From the NCBI RefSeq assembly GCF_020521235.1, contig NZ_BLAY01000002.1:62001-126000 (forward strand): DNA of 64,000 bases, written 5' to 3'. The notes under the pieces were generated by a model. It was not told where the DNA came from and did not search any database. It saw only the letters and a program-made list of their open reading frames with translations. The first letter of the stretch is position 1; each line of letters starts with the position of its first letter. The stretch comes from Microseira wollei NIES-4236. GTDB lineage: Bacteria > Cyanobacteriota > Cyanobacteriia > Cyanobacteriales > Aerosakkonemataceae. A program made the position numbers and the translations under genes. This document shows, piece after piece, positions 17,249 through 27,132 of the stretch.

Positions 17249-19723
17249 ATGAATTCGGAACCTTCCTCGGCGTATGACTATCAGGTAGGCGGGTGCTTAC
17301 CCCAGGACTGCCAAACTTACGTCAAAAGACAAGCGGACTTAGACTTTTATCAAGGCATGATGGCGGGAGAGTTTTGCTATGTCCTCAACTCGCGACAAAT
17401 GGGAAAGTCTAGCTTGCGGGTACAAACGATGCAACGCCTTCGGTTGGAAGGCGTTGCTTGTGCAGTGGTAGACTTGACCTCGATTGGTTGTCGCGATATT
17501 ACCCCGCAGCAGTGGTATGCCAGTATTATCGGGACTTTGGCGGATGGTTTTAATTTATCCGATAAGATAGATATTGTCAGTTGGTGGCGCGAGCGCGAGA
17601 TTTTCTCCCCCGTCCAACGCCTCGATGAGTTTATCGGTAAGGTACTGCTGAAAGAAATTACGCAAAATCTGGCTATCTTCGTCGATGAAATTGATAGCGT
17701 TAAACGACTCAATTTCCCAGTCGATGATTTTTTTGCCTTAATTAAATCTTGCTACAACAAACGGGGGGATCGTCCGGAATATCGGCGTCTCGCTTTTGCT
17801 TTGTTGGGGGTGGCGACGCCAAGCGAGTTAATTCAAGATGCCAATCGCACGCCTTTTGATATTGGTCGCGCCATCGATTTAACCGGATTTCAACTCCACG
17901 AAAGCTTGCCGTTAGCTAAAGGATTAGCGCGTAAAACTAGCAATCCTTTAGCCGTCTTGAAAGAGATTTTAGATTGGACGGGAGGCAAGCCGTTTCTCGT
18001 GCAAAAACTTTGTAAACTAGCGATGGGGGAAAATTCTCCGATTCGCGAAGGGAGGGAAGCTCAATGGGTAGAGGAGCTGGTGCGCTCGCGCATCGTCGAA
18101 AATTGGGAATCCCAAGACGAACCCCCACACTTGCGAACCATCCGCGAGCGCCTTTTGCATCGCAACGCTAGCACCGTTAAGCTGTTAAAACTTTATCAGC
18201 AAATTTTAGAGCGGCGCGAAATCCCAGCTGACGACACTCCCGAAAAAATGGAATTGCGCCTATCGGGATTAGTCGTTAAACACCAAGGTAAATTAAAAGT
18301 TTACAATCGAATTTACCAATTAATTTTTAATCAAAGCTGGGTGCATCAGGAACTAGAAAAACTACAACCTGGGAAAGAAACCCCCATGCGCGAACCGACT
18401 AACAGCGATGAACAGCTCCTCTACGACCACCTACTTGAATTATCAAAAAGAAAGTCACCCAGAGAGTTACTTGAACGGTTTAACAAGTTATTTATTGACG
18501 GCATGGGCTATCCCGAATCGGAAGTGGAAGCTGCCCTTTATAGAATTATAGCATTTTTAAACCAAGAGTCAAAATTTAACTATTTTCTCAATCGTTGCTG
18601 CTATATTCTGATCAACCGCTGGCAAGCCAATCCTAAATATAAAGATGCCGTTGCCGATTTGGTAGCATTATTGGATCATGGGGCTTTTAGGTATAAGCAA
18701 AAAGCCTCTCCTTCGCGGGTTGTTAGACGCTTGCAGGAATTGGTTTATTTGTTTACCCAAAGCGACGAATATCAAATTCTCAAACGCTTGTTACCAGTTG
18801 TAGAGATCAACTATAATCTACATACCCCAGAAGCCAATCAACCCTTAAGTCAATTAATTTATCGGTATCCTTATTTGTATAGTCATTATTTGCTGCCGCC
18901 AGACAGTTCTTACGAACATCGACAAATGATCCGGCAAATTCAAGAAAAAAATCGGCAGCAATTTGAAAATAAGCTTTCTGAATATATCCCTGACCTGCTC
19001 AAGCGAGTTCAACAGGTTCCCAAAACAAATTTACATAAACCCCGGAGCAATACTTTTGGAGATCTTATCCTCAATCCTTCCTACCGACCTGAGATCGTTA
19101 TTTCCAAATCGGCAGACATGAAACGCCTGCCAAATCCTACGCTTTTAACCGACGAAGAACTTTATTTTGCCATCAAGGAATTTGTGGGAAAAGTAGAAAA
19201 AACCTACAGTTATCAAGACTTAGCAAATATTTTCCTGAGTCGCCATACTATAACAAGAACCTATCGAGACTTCAAAGCCGATTTATACCAATATTTGATT
19301 GCATCGGTCGATGGGAAATATGGGAAGCATCAATTTAACCAACGCTTGTACAATTTTTTAAAAAACACATTAACCGAAAACGACAATAAAAAAATAGACG
19401 AGCTTTTAATTATGCAGACTTGCAGTAAATTATTTAATTTTTTAGTCACCAGTCCTCCCGATCCAGACTATTTATACTTTTTCGATATGTTAAATAACCT
19501 GGGAAGCATCAAAACGGTGGGGTTATTACTCAAAATTGCCTTGCTTTCCGGCAAGGTAAAACTACATTTAGAAAAGCGATTTTCAATTTTGTTCTCTTAC
19601 TATGAAACCCAAGCTTTCAAGGAAATTGGCTGGCTAGTACACTCTCTAGAAAACTTAAATATTGCTTTATTGACAAACTTTGGAACTGTAGATATATCCT
19701 CAATTAAAAAGAATATTCTTTGA
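17249..19723 (+). CDS. AAA-like domain protein with long helical C-terminus
   Basis: About 824 residues from the ATG at 17249. The first 340 residues are an AAA-like ATPase of the same cyanobacterial family as the gene at 13775: P-loop NSRQMGKSSLRVQTM and Walker B LAIFVDEIDSV, followed by the characteristic GKPFLVQKLCKL segment. The other 430 residues form an all-helical region (NSDEQLLYDHLLELSKRKSP onward) that I do not recognise; it has no WD40, TPR or catalytic motif that I can see. Tandem placement with the HTH-TIR-AAA gene suggests the two ATPases work together or arose by duplication. Since the TnpB element lies between, they may have been cotranscribed before its arrival. Confidence 0.75.
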   Translation: MNSEPSSAYDYQVGGCLPQDCQTYVKRQADLDFYQGMMAGEFCYVLNSRQMGKSSLRVQTMQRLRLEGVACAVVDLTSIGCRDITPQQWYASIIGTLADGFNLSDKIDIVSWWREREIFSPVQRLDEFIGKVLLKEITQNLAIFVDEIDSVKRLNFPVDDFFALIKSCYNKRGDRPEYRRLAFALLGVATPSELIQDANRTPFDIGRAIDLTGFQLHESLPLAKGLARKTSNPLAVLKEILDWTGGKPFLVQKLCKLAMGENSPIREGREAQWVEELVRSRIVENWESQDEPPHLRTIRERLLHRNASTVKLLKLYQQILERREIPADDTPEKMELRLSGLVVKHQGKLKVYNRIYQLIFNQSWVHQELEKLQPGKETPMREPTNSDEQLLYDHLLELSKRKSPRELLERFNKLFIDGMGYPESEVEAALYRIIAFLNQESKFNYFLNRCCYILINRWQANPKYKDAVADLVALLDHGAFRYKQKASPSRVVRRLQELVYLFTQSDEYQILKRLLPVVEINYNLHTPEANQPLSQLIYRYPYLYSHYLLPPDSSYEHRQMIRQIQEKNRQQFENKLSEYIPDLLKRVQQVPKTNLHKPRSNTFGDLILNPSYRPEIVISKSADMKRLPNPTLLTDEELYFAIKEFVGKVEKTYSYQDLANIFLSRHTITRTYRDFKADLYQYLIASVDGKYGKHQFNQRLYNFLKNTLTENDNKKIDELLIMQTCSKLFNFLVTSPPDPDYLYFFDMLNNLGSIKTVGLLLKIALLSGKVKLHLEKRFSILFSYYETQAFKEIGWLVHSLENLNIALLTNFGTVDISSIKKNIL

Positions 19724-19807
19724 CCAAGCTAGCGGGTGAGCGGGTGAGCAGGTGAGCAGGTGGGAGGGAAAAAAACAGCTTTTCGCACAATCGACTATAT
19801 ACAACTG

Positions 19808-19946
19808 ATATCATGTCCTCTGGCAACGGTTGTGTAACTGCTAATAGCTAATCGCTAATGGCTCAATCAGGAAAAATACTATATTAGCAATTAGCAAGCG
19901 AGCAATTAGCCATCCATACACTACCGATCTCTCGCGGACATGATAT
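19808..19946. repeat. Heptamer-armed cassette, family B copy 1
   Basis: Inverted ends ATATCATGTCC (19808-19818) and GGACATGATAT (19936-19946). The left arm reads GTAACTGCTAATAGCTAAT and the right arm holds complementary TTAGCAATTAGC units. Right after it comes ACGCAAAGAAACCGGGTTTCT, the dispersed palindrome. Copies at 32766 and 35326. Confidence 0.7.
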
Positions 19947-19980
19947 TACGCAAAGAAACCGGGTTTCTTGGCGTAGGGGT

Positions 19981-22452
19981 CTATTTTCCCGGAGTTGACT
20001 CCCGATTTATTCCACAATCGCATCTGATTTTGTAGTCTGACTCGTGCAAGCGTTTCATAGCTGCTTGTTCTGAAAGTTGCTGGGTAAAGTACCCGTAAAC
20101 AATATCGTCGAATAATTCATGCACAACTGAATTGGCTCGTTTTAAACGAGACTTGTAGTCAAGACTAACAGATTCTTTGCGGATTTGTTGGCGAATGCCT
20201 TCATCGTCATATCGCTTTGTTTGATTGTAATTCCCGCTCTCGCGCATCCAAGTTGTGTGTAAAGTTAGTGCCAAATTCAATGGTTCGCGATCGGATGGAG
20301 CGAGCAAACGATAGATGGGTTTGTTGTGAAAATCATCGGCATGAAACACCCAGAATTCATCGCAGGATTGCTCTTCGTTGTCTAAATTGTCAGCTAATAC
20401 AACGCAGACAATATAGCCATGTGTAGATGGCTCTGCTGCTTCAGGTAATGGATCAGAACTGGGAACAAATTGAGGCGAAGAGACAAAGTAACCCAGTGGA
20501 AACTGAAAGGAATCTGCGACGGTCATCGTCTCGGTATCCAGCCGCACCAAAGTCAGAGGGCGATCGTTTGAAGGTAAATCCTCAATCGGAATTGTCCTAG
20601 ATTCTCTCGATTTATAAGCATCGTAAATTCGCTGGGGAATCAGTTCCCAAGAAAATCCCCAACACAGCCAGTAAATATTCTTGATTTGTGCTTCTTGGTT
20701 ATTAGCATCATCGCGACTTAGTTCGCTATGGGTATAAATCGATGGCGACCAAGTAAATTCAGGATCTCGAATCGTCTGAATTTTCTCAATCTTGCCAGTA
20801 TTTCCATCAATTTCATACTTGGCTAAACCTCCCAAATCCGTCGTACCAACTTGCATTCCTTCTAAGTCGCAGCGCAAACAAGGCTTAGAAGGAACCGAGA
20901 GATCGTATCTGGTAATCCACTCAGTCACATCCCAGCCATTAATATGACCGACGTGAAGTGTAATTTTGCCATCGGGATTATTGTAATCGGCAGCAAAGTG
21001 AGAGATTTCGTGGGGCAAAATAACTTGCAAAGCTGGTAATGTCGTAGGTTCTGTATCTGCTGTACAAGCTGGATATTTCTCTAAATCTGACCGCTTGACA
21101 ATGTAAATAATTCCATTGGGTAGAGGAGGCATTGCCCGCAAGAAGTTGGCATATATCCATGCACCCAGCGCCCAGAATTTTTGAAAGAGTTTTAATTTGA
21201 GAAACCCGAAAAGGAATGGTGAAAATATTTGGGAAAACTCCATTTTGAAGGCGATGTCAGCCAGAATGATGAAGTCTTCTGTAATTGCCAGTTGATGGAG
21301 TGACTGTTCAACGATGACGGGTTTTCCTTTATGCAGACCATTTGCTAGAACTAATCGCCATCGTTTCAGTTCTGGTTCTTGGGATTCGGTTGCTCGATCA
21401 AAGGTGTAGTAAATTAAGTCGGTAAAGCGTCCAAATTGCTCTTTGGCGGCGGCTTCTCCTTTGAAAATATGATTTATTTTCTCAAAAAACCAATTCACTG
21501 GCTTGCGGTATAATCCGTTATATCCAGTCGAATAGTTGGTACTCAAAAAGCCATTGATGGTAGAGCCGTAAATATTATTAGCTTTTTTGGTATCGGCAAC
21601 AGGATGGGCTGCATTAATGTAAACATCAAAGGGATAACTACCAGTCAACTGAGCGACTAATCGAGAAACAATTGGGAATATTCCCAGCCAACAGCTTGCT
21701 TTACCGATGGGTGCGAGTAATTCTAGGGAGTTGGGATCGATTTCATAAGGACGACCTGCATCAATGGTGACTATTAAGCGATCGCCTAATTTCAAAAAAG
21801 CAGTATTCAGTTGATTTCTGCCACCCAAAAGCATACTGAAACGGCTCGGTCCCCCATTCCGAAATGCTGCAAAATAAGAAAATATCCGATGTCGCTTGGC
21901 AAATTCCGTTTGAGGTTGCCAAACAGATCGATTGCTGTCTCCAGCAGTTGCTAAATCGGCATAATAACAAGGAGTTTTGGCAATTCTGGTTTTCAAAATC
22001 GCCTGACCTTGTTCAAATCCCAAGCGATAAATCATCCCATCGCCTGTATAAAGTTGCGTACCGTCTTCCTGGGGGCGATCTTGAGCCTGAAACAGCGCAC
22101 CAACGGTGAAAATATAACCTTGCAATGCCGCAGGTAATTCATTAGACCTCTCCATAAACTCTTGTGGGGTGGGCGTCTCGCCTGCCAAAGAGATTGTTTG
22201 TTCGAGAGGTTTATTAGACCTCTCCATAAACTCTTGTGGGGTGGGCGTCTCGCCTGCCAAAGAGATTGTTTGTTCGAGAGGTTTATTAGCATCTTGTGCA
22301 ATTAGTTCCCAATCTCCGTTACTATTCTTGACATACTTGCGAACGATTAACCGCAGATCGGTAATTTCTTCGCGACTGGTTTTGATGACAGATCGAGGAA
22401 CAAAAAACTTTCTCAAAGGTTCGCCGACAAAATGCGCTGGCAGATGTTTCAT
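19981..22452 (-). CDS. Carotenoid oxygenase family protein (RPE65/CCD-like)
   Basis: An 823-residue member of the beta-propeller carotenoid oxygenase superfamily, Fe(II) enzymes that cleave double bonds of carotenoids, stilbenes or related compounds. Likely iron-ligand regions include HQLAITEDFIILAD, EISHFAADYNNPDG and the C-terminal LALTLHTTWM; family landmarks TGDGMIYRL and GYIVCVVLAD also fit. It is longer than the usual 450-550 residues, with extra N-terminal sequence and a C-terminal tail of about 100 residues. Residues about 56-103 are two exact copies of a 24-residue unit made by a 72-bp DNA repeat. The start codon overlaps the stop of the upstream STAND gene (ATGA, 22449-22452), implying translational coupling. 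Substrate unknown. Confidence 0.75.
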   Translation of the reverse strand: MKHLPAHFVGEPLRKFFVPRSVIKTSREEITDLRLIVRKYVKNSNGDWELIAQDANKPLEQTISLAGETPTPQEFMERSNKPLEQTISLAGETPTPQEFMERSNELPAALQGYIFTVGALFQAQDRPQEDGTQLYTGDGMIYRLGFEQGQAILKTRIAKTPCYYADLATAGDSNRSVWQPQTEFAKRHRIFSYFAAFRNGGPSRFSMLLGGRNQLNTAFLKLGDRLIVTIDAGRPYEIDPNSLELLAPIGKASCWLGIFPIVSRLVAQLTGSYPFDVYINAAHPVADTKKANNIYGSTINGFLSTNYSTGYNGLYRKPVNWFFEKINHIFKGEAAAKEQFGRFTDLIYYTFDRATESQEPELKRWRLVLANGLHKGKPVIVEQSLHQLAITEDFIILADIAFKMEFSQIFSPFLFGFLKLKLFQKFWALGAWIYANFLRAMPPLPNGIIYIVKRSDLEKYPACTADTEPTTLPALQVILPHEISHFAADYNNPDGKITLHVGHINGWDVTEWITRYDLSVPSKPCLRCDLEGMQVGTTDLGGLAKYEIDGNTGKIEKIQTIRDPEFTWSPSIYTHSELSRDDANNQEAQIKNIYWLCWGFSWELIPQRIYDAYKSRESRTIPIEDLPSNDRPLTLVRLDTETMTVADSFQFPLGYFVSSPQFVPSSDPLPEAAEPSTHGYIVCVVLADNLDNEEQSCDEFWVFHADDFHNKPIYRLLAPSDREPLNLALTLHTTWMRESGNYNQTKRYDDEGIRQQIRKESVSLDYKSRLKRANSVVHELFDDIVYGYFTQQLSEQAAMKRLHESDYKIRCDCGINRESTPGK
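22141..22284. repeat. 72-bp repeat, two tandem copies, inside the carotenoid oxygenase gene
   Basis: Units 22141-22212 and 22213-22284 are identical over 72 bp. Each begins ATTAGACCTCTCC and ends CGAGAGGTTT, an inverted pair, with GTGGGGTGGGCG inside. The length is exactly 24 codons, so the reading frame survives. Same family as the intergenic TAGACCTCT repeats. Confidence 0.9.
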
Positions 22453-25400
22453 ATCGCCCCAAGTTCCTTTAACATTGCTTCTTGAGCCAGAGTTAACCCT
22501 GTTACTCCAGTAATTTGCATCCCTTCATAGGGACGTTTGGGTTTCAGTGTAGTGATACAACTTCCAGTCTCAAGATTCCAAATCCGGACAGATTCATCTT
22601 CACTGGCGCTAATAAGTTTTTGACCGTCAGGACTAATTGCAACTGTCCAGATCCAGTTTGTATGACCTGTTAAGGTATGTAAACATTGTCCTGTATGGCT
22701 GTCCCAAATTTTGATCGTGCGATCGCATCCCGCACTAGCAACTGTACGACCATCGGGGAAAAAAGCCGCGCTCATTACCCAGTTTGCATGTCCTTGCAGC
22801 GTTTGTAAGCACTCCCCCGTACCGACATGCCAAATTTTTAATGTCCCATCCAAACTCGCACTGAGCAATAGATTACCATCAGCATTAAATGCTACCGTTC
22901 CTACTCTGGCATTGTGTCCGGTTAGGGTATTGCAGCAATTTCCTTCAGTAATATTCCAGAGTTTGATAGTGCAATCATCACTACCGCTGGCAAGTATGTT
23001 GACCTTGGGATGGAATGCTAGGGTGGGAATGCGATCGCGATGTCCTAAAAGTACCTTCAAGCAAGTTTTATTCTCAATATCCCACAGTCTAATAGTTTGG
23101 TCGAAACTGCTACTGGCTAAGATCCCCCCTAGCCCCCCTTGCAAAGGGGGGAACTTTGGATCGTAGCCCCCCCCTGGTTCCCACGGCTCTGCCTGGGAAC
23201 GCCGGGGGGTTGGGGGGATCGGACTAAATGCCAGTCCCCAAACTTCATCGCTGTGTCCTTTCAAAACAGCAAGACATTCACCAATTCGCCAATTCCAAAC
23301 TTTAACAATTGAGTCGTGTCCGCCACTAGCAAGCAATGAGCTATGGGGATGGAAAGCGATAGAGGAAATACCTCCAGCATGAGCTAGCAACTGTTGCAAA
23401 CATTGATAACTATTGCTATCCCAAATCCGCAGAGTTTTGTCCTTGTGACCTGTGGCGATCGCTGCACCATTAGGGCTAAATATTGCAGAGCGCACCCAGT
23501 TTGAATATCCGGTCATTGTTGTGATGCGACGACCGCTTTCTACATCCCACAATCCAATCGTTTGATCTTCTGCACCAGTGGCAATTGTTCGTCCATCAGG
23601 ACTGAATGCGACTCGCCAAATTTGAATCCCATGTCCTGCTAAAGTTCGCAGACATTCGCCTGTCATAATCTCCCAAATTTTGACGGTGCAATCGACACTG
23701 CAACTAGCAATTAGTTGACTGTCAGGATTCCAGTCTACACCCCAGATCCATCCATTATGTCCTTCTAAAACCCTGATGCACTGCCAGTCTGCGACGCGCC
23801 AAATGCGGATCGTGCGATCGCAACTGGGACTAGCTAACCATTTTCCATCGGGACTAAAACTAAGTCCTGTCACCCAGTTTTTATGTTCGGTAAGTGTATG
23901 CAAACAAGTACCGCTATAAACATCCCAAATTCGGATTGTATGGTCGAAGCTGCCAGTTGCTAGAAGTTTGCCGCACGGACTAAAGCTAGAATGTATAACT
24001 GCTGAAAAGTGTCCTGACAGGATTCGCAAACAGTTGCCATTCTCTACACTCCATAAGCGAATTGTACCGTCATGGCTAGTGCTGGCAATTAGCTGACCAT
24101 CTGGACTGAACGCGCTACCATATACATTGCCTGAATGACCGCGCAGAACATTCTTACACACACCTTTAGATAAATCCCAAACTCTTAAAGTGCCATCATC
24201 GCTAGCACTGACGAGCAGTTTACCGTCTGGGTTGAAAGCAATGCAGCGCACCCAATTATTGTGTCCTTGCAGTGTTAAAATCTGCTGTTTATTGGCAACT
24301 TCCCACAGTTGAATCTCGCAGTTTGTACTACTTGTGGCTAGTGTTTGCCCATCAGGACTAAACCGAACTGCTAGAACACCCCCAAAAGTCTGCGCGAACA
24401 ATGAATGGATAAACTCTGAGTTAGAAAAGTTCACTTCATGCAAATTCATGTCTTGCAGAAATGCTTGTCGAATCGTTAATTTTGAAAAATCGTATCGGGC
24501 AATATCTAACCCTAAATAGCGATACAGATTTATCAAATTTCCAGCGGCATAGCCTAGTCTCAATTCATCTTCACTGCGAACTTTATGCAATAAATTATCT
24601 AATCTTTTACGAATGTTCGCTTCTGTCCTAAAATCCGATCGCAACCCTTCGATAATAGGATTGACAATTAGCCGTAATTGTGCTTCTATCCCAAATTCTT
24701 TTGACTGAGTTTTAATCAGCGCAAATTTGTGGAGAAGCGATATTTCTTCGGTCTTGATTTCCGCTTGTACTTGCTCGATCAGTCGATTAGTTATGTACTC
24801 CATGATTACGGGTTGCTGTGTAAAGCTACTCGACTGTTTTTCAATCAACGAACGACGCTGTAGAGATGCAATGGCTTCCAGCAGTTCCCGCCTTGCTACA
24901 GAGGGAAAAATATTTTCACGTATGTCTTGAAAAGAAGTCCATTCGCGCTCAATTGCTAACCAGTACATGACCTGGGTTTCTACAGGAGATAGCCGATCAA
25001 ACTGTTCGCTTATCAGCTTCCATATCTCGCCAAAAATAATAGTTTCCTGGTTGAGGAATTCAGCAATATTGTTATCAAATAGTTCAGTAATTGTCGTGGC
25101 AATTACTTTTAATGCCAATGGATTACCGCTGTATCGCTCAACGAGCGGCTTTAATTCGGCAACAGATCCAGAGTATCCTTTGGTTTCCAGAATTTTATAG
25201 CCCTCTAGTTCGCTTAAACCGTTTAAACGAAGCGAGCGCACAGACAACCTCTCACCCTCCATCTGCACCAATTCACTAGGCTTTTCCCTACTGGTTAGCA
25301 CTACACAACTTTGATGCTGGGTTTCTCCTATACACTTGAGCAGATAACCGTACCCTTCATAGCCACTTTTGTACTCTCCAACACAGGTACTTTCTTTAAG

Positions 25401-26144
25401 AATTGATTCGCAATTATCTAGAACGATTAAACACCGATGTTGACGCAGGTAGTCTAAAAAACGCGATACTATACTATATTCGGTTGCAGGTAGGTTAACG
25501 TGCTGGGGTGGAGTAAAGAACTGAATTAACTCAGTCAGTATTTCCTCTAGAGGTGGGGAGTTGCGGAGACTTCGCCAAACAACATATTCAAAATTGTCTG
25601 CGATTTCACTGACAAATTTAGCAGATAAAGCAGTTTTACCAATTCCTCCTACTCCTAATATTGCTACTAACCTACAGCGATCGTGAAGAATCCATTGTTC
25701 TAGAGTAGCAATTTCCTGCTGCCTGCCGTAGAAGAGAGAAACATCTGGCGCTTCTCCCAAATCCTTGCGACTTCTAAGAATCTCCAGGTGCGACACCTCG
25801 TTCCCAGGCTCAGCCTTCCACACCTCGTTCCCAGGCTCAGCCTGGGAACAAGATCTTAGAGGCAGAGCCTCGCTTATTTTACTGCCATTAGTCTTGGAAT
25901 CCAACTCAGATAACGAAGTATCAATACCTACGTCAGCAATTTCTTTCCAGTTCAACGACAGCTTCTGGCAAATTTCCTCAAAAATCGCGCGATCGACAGG
26001 TTTACCCGTTAAAAAATTGCTAACCGTGCACAGCGCCAATCTCAAGTCTTCAGCTAGCTCGCGCTGACTGGGAAAACCATTCCGTCGCACAGCCAGTTTA
26101 ACCTTTCCGATATATTCAGTACGAACCTTAAGCGACCTCGGCAT
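22449..26144 (-). CDS. HTH-NB-ARC-WD40 STAND protein
   Basis: A 1231-residue NLR-like protein. Residues 5-70 form an XRE-like HTH (SQRELAEDLRLALCTVSNFL). The NB-ARC ATPase follows, with P-loop ILGVGGIGKTAL at about 163-172 and Walker B CLIVLDNCES, then a winged-helix-like region. From about residue 600 there are 14 WD40 repeats, enough for two seven-bladed propellers. STAND proteins switch by ATP-driven oligomerisation when the propeller senses a ligand; here the HTH could be the output, or the downstream carotenoid oxygenase could be the linked function. Two mobile repeats sit inside the frame: one in the linker between HTH and NB-ARC (SQAEPGNEVWKAEPGNEV) and one in WD40 blade 10. Both are tolerated as coding sequence. 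Confidence 0.85.
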   Translation of the reverse strand: MPRSLKVRTEYIGKVKLAVRRNGFPSQRELAEDLRLALCTVSNFLTGKPVDRAIFEEICQKLSLNWKEIADVGIDTSLSELDSKTNGSKISEALPLRSCSQAEPGNEVWKAEPGNEVSHLEILRSRKDLGEAPDVSLFYGRQQEIATLEQWILHDRCRLVAILGVGGIGKTALSAKFVSEIADNFEYVVWRSLRNSPPLEEILTELIQFFTPPQHVNLPATEYSIVSRFLDYLRQHRCLIVLDNCESILKESTCVGEYKSGYEGYGYLLKCIGETQHQSCVVLTSREKPSELVQMEGERLSVRSLRLNGLSELEGYKILETKGYSGSVAELKPLVERYSGNPLALKVIATTITELFDNNIAEFLNQETIIFGEIWKLISEQFDRLSPVETQVMYWLAIEREWTSFQDIRENIFPSVARRELLEAIASLQRRSLIEKQSSSFTQQPVIMEYITNRLIEQVQAEIKTEEISLLHKFALIKTQSKEFGIEAQLRLIVNPIIEGLRSDFRTEANIRKRLDNLLHKVRSEDELRLGYAAGNLINLYRYLGLDIARYDFSKLTIRQAFLQDMNLHEVNFSNSEFIHSLFAQTFGGVLAVRFSPDGQTLATSSTNCEIQLWEVANKQQILTLQGHNNWVRCIAFNPDGKLLVSASDDGTLRVWDLSKGVCKNVLRGHSGNVYGSAFSPDGQLIASTSHDGTIRLWSVENGNCLRILSGHFSAVIHSSFSPCGKLLATGSFDHTIRIWDVYSGTCLHTLTEHKNWVTGLSFSPDGKWLASPSCDRTIRIWRVADWQCIRVLEGHNGWIWGVDWNPDSQLIASCSVDCTVKIWEIMTGECLRTLAGHGIQIWRVAFSPDGRTIATGAEDQTIGLWDVESGRRITTMTGYSNWVRSAIFSPNGAAIATGHKDKTLRIWDSNSYQCLQQLLAHAGGISSIAFHPHSSLLASGGHDSIVKVWNWRIGECLAVLKGHSDEVWGLAFSPIPPTPRRSQAEPWEPGGGYDPKFPPLQGGLGGILASSSFDQTIRLWDIENKTCLKVLLGHRDRIPTLAFHPKVNILASGSDDCTIKLWNITEGNCCNTLTGHNARVGTVAFNADGNLLLSASLDGTLKIWHVGTGECLQTLQGHANWVMSAAFFPDGRTVASAGCDRTIKIWDSHTGQCLHTLTGHTNWIWTVAISPDGQKLISASEDESVRIWNLETGSCITTLKPKRPYEGMQITGVTGLTLAQEAMLKELGAI
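23121..23220. repeat. 100-bp C/G-rich repeat inside a WD40 blade
   Basis: Begins GATCCCCCCTAGCCC and ends GGGGGGATC, an inverted pair, and includes a TGGTTCCCACGGCTCTGCCT segment related to the AGGCTCAGCCTGG repeats. It encodes a Pro/Gly-rich insertion between FSP and ILASSSFDQ of blade 10. Related to the short insert at 47701. Confidence 0.8.
25796..25873. repeat. Coding copy of the CTCGTTCCCAGGCTCAGCCT repeat
   Basis: CCTCGTTCCCAGGCTCAGCC occurs twice (25796 and 25823), the second continuing into a palindrome (AGGCTCAGCCTGGGAAC), then TTAGAGGCAGAGCCTCGC. This is the arrangement seen without a gene at 44344-44683, with GGGAACGAG in place of GGTAACGAG. It codes for the HTH-NB-ARC linker. Confidence 0.75.
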
Positions 26145-26506
26145 AACGTTCTCTTAACCAGATTTATTGGAAAAAAACAAAATATAAGTCAGAGCAACTC
26201 ATACCAGATCCGGCTCGACAACCCCCCTGATTTTCTTCCTCTTCTTCTGAGTGTCCTAGCGAAGATCGCGCGTTGATTTAAAAGGGGGTTGAAGAGGACG
26301 CGGTGACAAGGGAGAGCGGTGACGCTCTGAGTTTTAATTAAGGGTGAAAAGCCTGACATCATATCATGGAAACGGATTTGGTATCATTTAAAAGTTGGGA
26401 AATCTTGTTACAAGACAACCAGGCGATCGCATCAAAACCCATTGATTTCCTCAGTGGTCTAGATGCCATCGCTTTCTCACCATCTAATTTGATATTTTTA
26501 GCGATG
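26145..26506. other. Intergenic, no gene seen
   Basis: Upstream region of the STAND gene. It contains AACCCCCCTGATTTT and AAAAGGGGGTT, an imperfect inverted pair of the C/G-run family (about 26220-26292), and AGAGCGGTGACGCTCT, a small hairpin. No ORF or RNA gene recognised. Confidence 0.4.
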
Positions 26507-27132
26507 CTAATTGGGCAACCTAGCTAACAGTTCCTCATTGGATAATTGCGGCAACTGTTGCAGCAATAACGTTAACTCTTCTGCTGACAATGCCAGTAAA
26601 TTTTGCACCAGAACGGGGAGGCGTTCGCCCAATTCCCCAAACCGCATTCTCCACACATTTTCTGCTAGCAATTGTCTGGCTTGCTGCATTCCTTGTTCGT
26701 CAAGATTCATTGCCGATAATTGCAATAACAAGATCGTAAATTCGGTAGCAGGTAAAGCCGATACTTGAGTTAAAAAAGCAGCCAAAACCGCGTCTAATTC
26801 ACCAAACCGCACTAAGAAGAAGCTTTCTAAAATCGAGCGCTGTCCTTCTTGTCTGCCTTCTTGCCTGCCTTCTTGTATACCTTCTTGTCTGCCTTCTTGT
26901 TTTGCTGCTTCTAATTTCTGTTGAAATAAGGGTGCGTTCGGCGTAGCCGTCGCGTAGCGAATCGCCATAACTAACTCCCGATCTTCCGCTTCTAATTGTT
27001 GTTCTTGATTTACCGCTAAGCTAGATTGCAGTTTGTACAACAATTCTAACGCGATCGCGCGGATTGGATTATCCACCGATAAAGCACTCAACTCGGTAAT
27101 TGCTCGTTCCTGCACCCTCCCCCTACCTAATA

